From contig DSDX01000133.1 of assembly GCA_011048485.1 (NCBI GenBank), positions 1-8,253 on the forward strand: a DNA stretch of 8,253 nt, read 5' to 3'. Shown piece after piece: positions 5,551-8,253 of this stretch (positions are counted from its first letter, which is position 1; each line of letters opens with the position of its first letter). The notes beneath the pieces are model-generated. The model was not told the DNA's origin and did not search any database. It worked only from the letters and a program-made list of their open reading frames with translations. The position numbers and the translations under genes were made by a program. The DNA is from Candidatus Aminicenantota bacterium. GTDB taxonomy: Bacteria > Acidobacteriota > Aminicenantia > Aminicenantales > Saccharicenantaceae.

Positions 5551-8253
5551 TTAGACGGCCTCCTTGGCGGGGAGCGCGCGCGTCCGCCCCCCTCCCAGGG
5601 ATTCCAAGGCCTCATAGAGGATGGGCAGCATGAAGAGGCGGAGCAGGATCGCGAAGAAGAAGCCGCCGATGTAGACGACGGCGAGGGGACGGTGAAGCTC
5701 GGCGCCCGTCGTCACGGTCAAGGCCAAGGGCAGGACCCCCACGATCATGACCATGTCGGTCATGAAGATGGGCCGGAATTTCGTCAGGGCCCCCTTGACG
5801 ACGGCCTCCCGCAGGGCCAGCCCCTGTCTCCGGAAATCATTGATCTTGGCCACGAGGATGATGTCGTTCTGGACGCAGATCCCGAACAGGGCGATCAGCC
5901 CGATCATCGAGGAGACGTTGATCGTCATCCCCGCGATGAGAAGCCCGAGAATGCCTCCGATCAGGGTCGAGGGGACGTTCATGATGACGAGGAGCGCCTG
6001 CCGGACGGACCCGAACGAGGAGAAGAGGACGACGAAGATGATCAGGATGACGATGATCATCAGCGTCGTCAGGTGATGAAGGGCCCGCTGCTGGCTCTCG
6101 AACTGGCCGCCGAACGTGACATAGTATCCGGCCGGCAGGGTGACCTCTTCGGCGATCCTCTGGCGGGCCGCGGCCACGAACGAGCCGATATCGCCCTTGA
6201 CGACGTTGCAGTGGATGATCTTCCGGCGCATCAGGTTCTCCCGGAAGATGGTCTGCGGGCCCTCGCCGCGGCTGATCTCCGCCAGTTCGGACAGAGGGAC
6301 CCGCTCTCCGCTCGGCGCGTTGATGAGGAGATCCCCCACGGAGGCTTCGTCGCTCCGGTACTTCTCGGGCAGGCGGATGAGGACCGCGGTCACGCGCTCG
6401 GGCTCGTACACGTCGGTCGCCTCGATGCCGTTGAAGGCCGTCTCGACGGTCTCCGCCACCTGGGCGACGGAGATCCCGTAGAGGGCCAGCTTGTCCCTCC
6501 TGAGCTTGATGATGAGCTGCGGGACCCCCGACGTCTGTTCGACCTGGAGGTCGGCCGCTCCCCCGGTCTCCTCGAGAACGTGGTGGATCTCTTCGATCTT
6601 GTCGTTGAGGACGGCCAGGTCCGGCCCGAAGAGCTTGACCGCGAGCTGGCCTTCCGTTCCCGTCAGCATCTCGGCCAGCTTGTTGGCGATCGGCTGCTCG
6701 AAGATGTAGCCGACGCCCGGGAGCTTGTCCAGTTCCACGCGCATGGCCGCCGTGATCGCTTGGAACCCTCGCCTCCTCTCTTCGCGGGGAAGGAGCTCGA
6801 TGTTGTAATGGCTGTGGTTGACCGGGTGGACATGCTCGGACGCCTCGGCGGTCCCGGTCGTTCGCGAAACCGAGACGACCTCCGGGAACGACAGGAAGAT
6901 CTGCTCGACGCGCTCTCCCATCTTGACGGATTCCTCGAGGGAGGTTTCGGGGAGCATGACGGTCGAGGCCATGATCGCCCCTTCGTCGAGGGGAGGAACG
7001 AATTCCTTGCCCAGGAAGGAATAGGCGATGCCCGCGCCGATGATCAGGACGATAAAGACGGCGATCAGGGCCCTCTTGGAGCCCAGGGCCTTGAGCAGCA
7101 GCCCGTGATAGATCCGCGTGACGAACTCGGTCACGGGGTTCCTTCTGTCGCCGAGGTGCTTTTCCGTGAGGACGAGCGAGGCCAGGACGGGCTTGAGGGT
7201 GATGTTCATGATCAGCGATCCGAAAAGGGCCGCCGCGACGGCAAAGGCCGTCGGCCGGAACATCGCCCCTTCGAGCTCCTTCATGGTCAGGAGCGGAAGG
7301 AAGACAAGGATGATGATGAAGTTGGCCGAGAAGAGGAAGCGGCCGACGTCCTTGGCCGCCTCGGCTGTGAGCACAAGCGTGGGCGCTTGGCCCTTCTTCT
7401 CCTTGAGGACGCGGTAGATGTTCTCGACCATGATGATCGAGCCGTTGGCGACCTTGCCGATGCCGATGGCCAGCCCGCCGATGGACATGACCGTCAGCTT
7501 GATGTCGAAGGTGTGCATGAGGAGAAGGGCGATGAGGATCGAAAAGGGGATGGTCAGGGAGGCGATGAGAGAGGTTCGCAAGTGCCACATGAACAGCATC
7601 ATGACGAGGATGATGAGGAAGGCCCCTTGAAGGATGGACATCTCGACGTGGCTGATGGACTTGAGGATGAGGATGGATTGGTCGTAGAAGGGCCGGATCT
7701 TAATGTTCTGCGGCAGGTCCCGGGCGATCCTGGCCAGGGACTCCTTGATGTTCCGGATCGCGGTCAGCGTGTCGCCGCCGTACTGTTTTTCGACGGTCAC
7801 ATAGACGGCCTCCCGGCCGTTATGGCTCCCCGATTCCCGGCGGAACTTGGCCCCGACCCGGACATCGGCGACGTCCTTGACGTAGACGGGGACATTGTCC
7901 TTCGACGCGATCACCGTGTTGCGGATATGGTCGAGGGTTTCGATCCGTCCCTCGCCCTTGACAAGCTGTTCCTGGGCCCCTTTGGCGATGATCCCGCCGC
8001 TGAAATTCCTGTTGCTGTTCTCGATCGCTTCTTTGACCTCCGCGATGGTGATGCCGTAGTTCATGAGCATGTCGGGCTTGAGGAAGACCTGGAACTGCTT
8101 GATGAACCCGCCGAGGTTGATGATGAAGGAGACCCCGGGGACGCCCTGGAGCTGATAGCGGATGGTCCAGTCGGCGACCGACCGCAGCTCCATGGGGTCC
8201 GTCGTCTCGTCCCCGGTGACGGCGAACTCGAAGACTTCGCCCATCCGCGACGA
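5551..8253 (-). CDS. RND efflux permease, CusA/CzcA (HME) type, N-terminus cut off by window edge
   Basis: The reading frame is open to the window edge: the ATG at 8244 is internal, and SSR is encoded before it. About 900 residues are visible, against roughly 1040 in the family, so some 130-150 N-terminal residues are missing. Such pumps form trimers in the inner membrane and export metal ions or other substrates with a periplasmic adaptor and an outer-membrane channel. Numbering from the ATG at 8244, I see porter-domain sequence to about 200, a first membrane block from about 205 (ILQGAFLIILV), TM4 at about 254-276, a second porter region with M526 in EMLTG, and a final membrane block from about 730. 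TM4 reads GKVANGSIIMVEN: the Asp essential in CusA (D405) and CzcA (D408) is N267, while E274 is kept. Metal specificity cannot be assigned; CusA's third methionine position is not Met here. Adaptor genes presumably lie beyond 8253. Confidence 0.93.
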   Translation of the reverse strand, partial: SSRMGEVFEFAVTGDETTDPMELRSVADWTIRYQLQGVPGVSFIINLGGFIKQFQVFLKPDMLMNYGITIAEVKEAIENSNRNFSGGIIAKGAQEQLVKGEGRIETLDHIRNTVIASKDNVPVYVKDVADVRVGAKFRRESGSHNGREAVYVTVEKQYGGDTLTAIRNIKESLARIARDLPQNIKIRPFYDQSILILKSISHVEMSILQGAFLIILVMMLFMWHLRTSLIASLTIPFSILIALLLMHTFDIKLTVMSIGGLAIGIGKVANGSIIMVENIYRVLKEKKGQAPTLVLTAEAAKDVGRFLFSANFIIILVFLPLLTMKELEGAMFRPTAFAVAAALFGSLIMNITLKPVLASLVLTEKHLGDRRNPVTEFVTRIYHGLLLKALGSKRALIAVFIVLIIGAGIAYSFLGKEFVPPLDEGAIMASTVMLPETSLEESVKMGERVEQIFLSFPEVVSVSRTTGTAEASEHVHPVNHSHYNIELLPREERRRGFQAITAAMRVELDKLPGVGYIFEQPIANKLAEMLTGTEGQLAVKLFGPDLAVLNDKIEEIHHVLEETGGAADLQVEQTSGVPQLIIKLRRDKLALYGISVAQVAETVETAFNGIEATDVYEPERVTAVLIRLPEKYRSDEASVGDLLINAPSGERVPLSELAEISRGEGPQTIFRENLMRRKIIHCNVVKGDIGSFVAAARQRIAEEVTLPAGYYVTFGGQFESQQRALHHLTTLMIIVILIIFVVLFSSFGSVRQALLVIMNVPSTLIGGILGLLIAGMTINVSSMIGLIALFGICVQNDIILVAKINDFRRQGLALREAVVKGALTKFRPIFMTDMVMIVGVLPLALTVTTGAELHRPLAVVYIGGFFFAILLRLFMLPILYEALESLGGGRTRALPAKEAV

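Noticed and set aside
5837..7588. A 583-residue open frame on the - strand inside the pump gene
   Set aside because: It is an out-of-phase reading of the RND permease, rich in Arg, Pro, Gly and His, with no domain.
8242..8244. The ATG at 8244 as the true start of the pump
   Set aside because: The frame stays open to the window edge, and the family has about 130-150 more residues, including the first membrane helix, before this point.

Overview
The window is high-GC DNA of about two thirds G+C by eye, and it is almost fully coding. Six protein genes are supported: one on the + strand and five on the - strand, the last of which runs off the right edge. I see no tRNA, rRNA, CRISPR array, insertion sequence or phage gene. 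Exported enzymes with ordinary signal peptides, clear Shine-Dalgarno sites and sigma70-type promoters show a bacterium. The gene set (a DRG-like TGS GTPase, an exported M28 peptidase with a PA insert, an HME-family RND pump) would suit an Acidobacteriota or Aminicenantota-type organism, but that placement is a low-confidence guess from general familiarity.

Left region (1-1202): an AT-rich promoter patch, then an OBG/DRG-like GTPase with a C-terminal TGS domain (86-1075, +). Its extended -10 box ends only six bases before the ATG, so the mRNA looks leaderless. A convergent gap with two strong GC hairpins follows.

Middle region (1203-4524, - strand): a two-gene unit of an exported metallo-beta-lactamase-fold hydrolase and a membrane methyltransferase of the ICMT/PEMT type, with its own TTGACA/TATCCT promoter. 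Upstream of it is a secreted M28 family zinc aminopeptidase with its own promoter, TTGACT/TAAAAT. The -35 box of that promoter overlaps the U-tract of the previous unit's terminator.

Right region (4492-8253, - strand): a partial CusA/CzcA-type RND permease lacking its N-terminus, followed 107 bases downstream by a DUF4405-type membrane protein that has two histidines spaced like cytochrome b heme ligands, an Ala/Pro linker and a C-terminal helical module predicted to lie outside the cytoplasm. A clear intrinsic terminator closes this unit. The best candidate for something unusual is here: the transmembrane Asp needed for proton coupling in studied RND pumps is Asn, with a Lys three residues before it, and the pump is paired with an unstudied heme-b-like, sensor-like membrane protein. 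I found no evidence for a wholly new multi-gene defence or mobile system.
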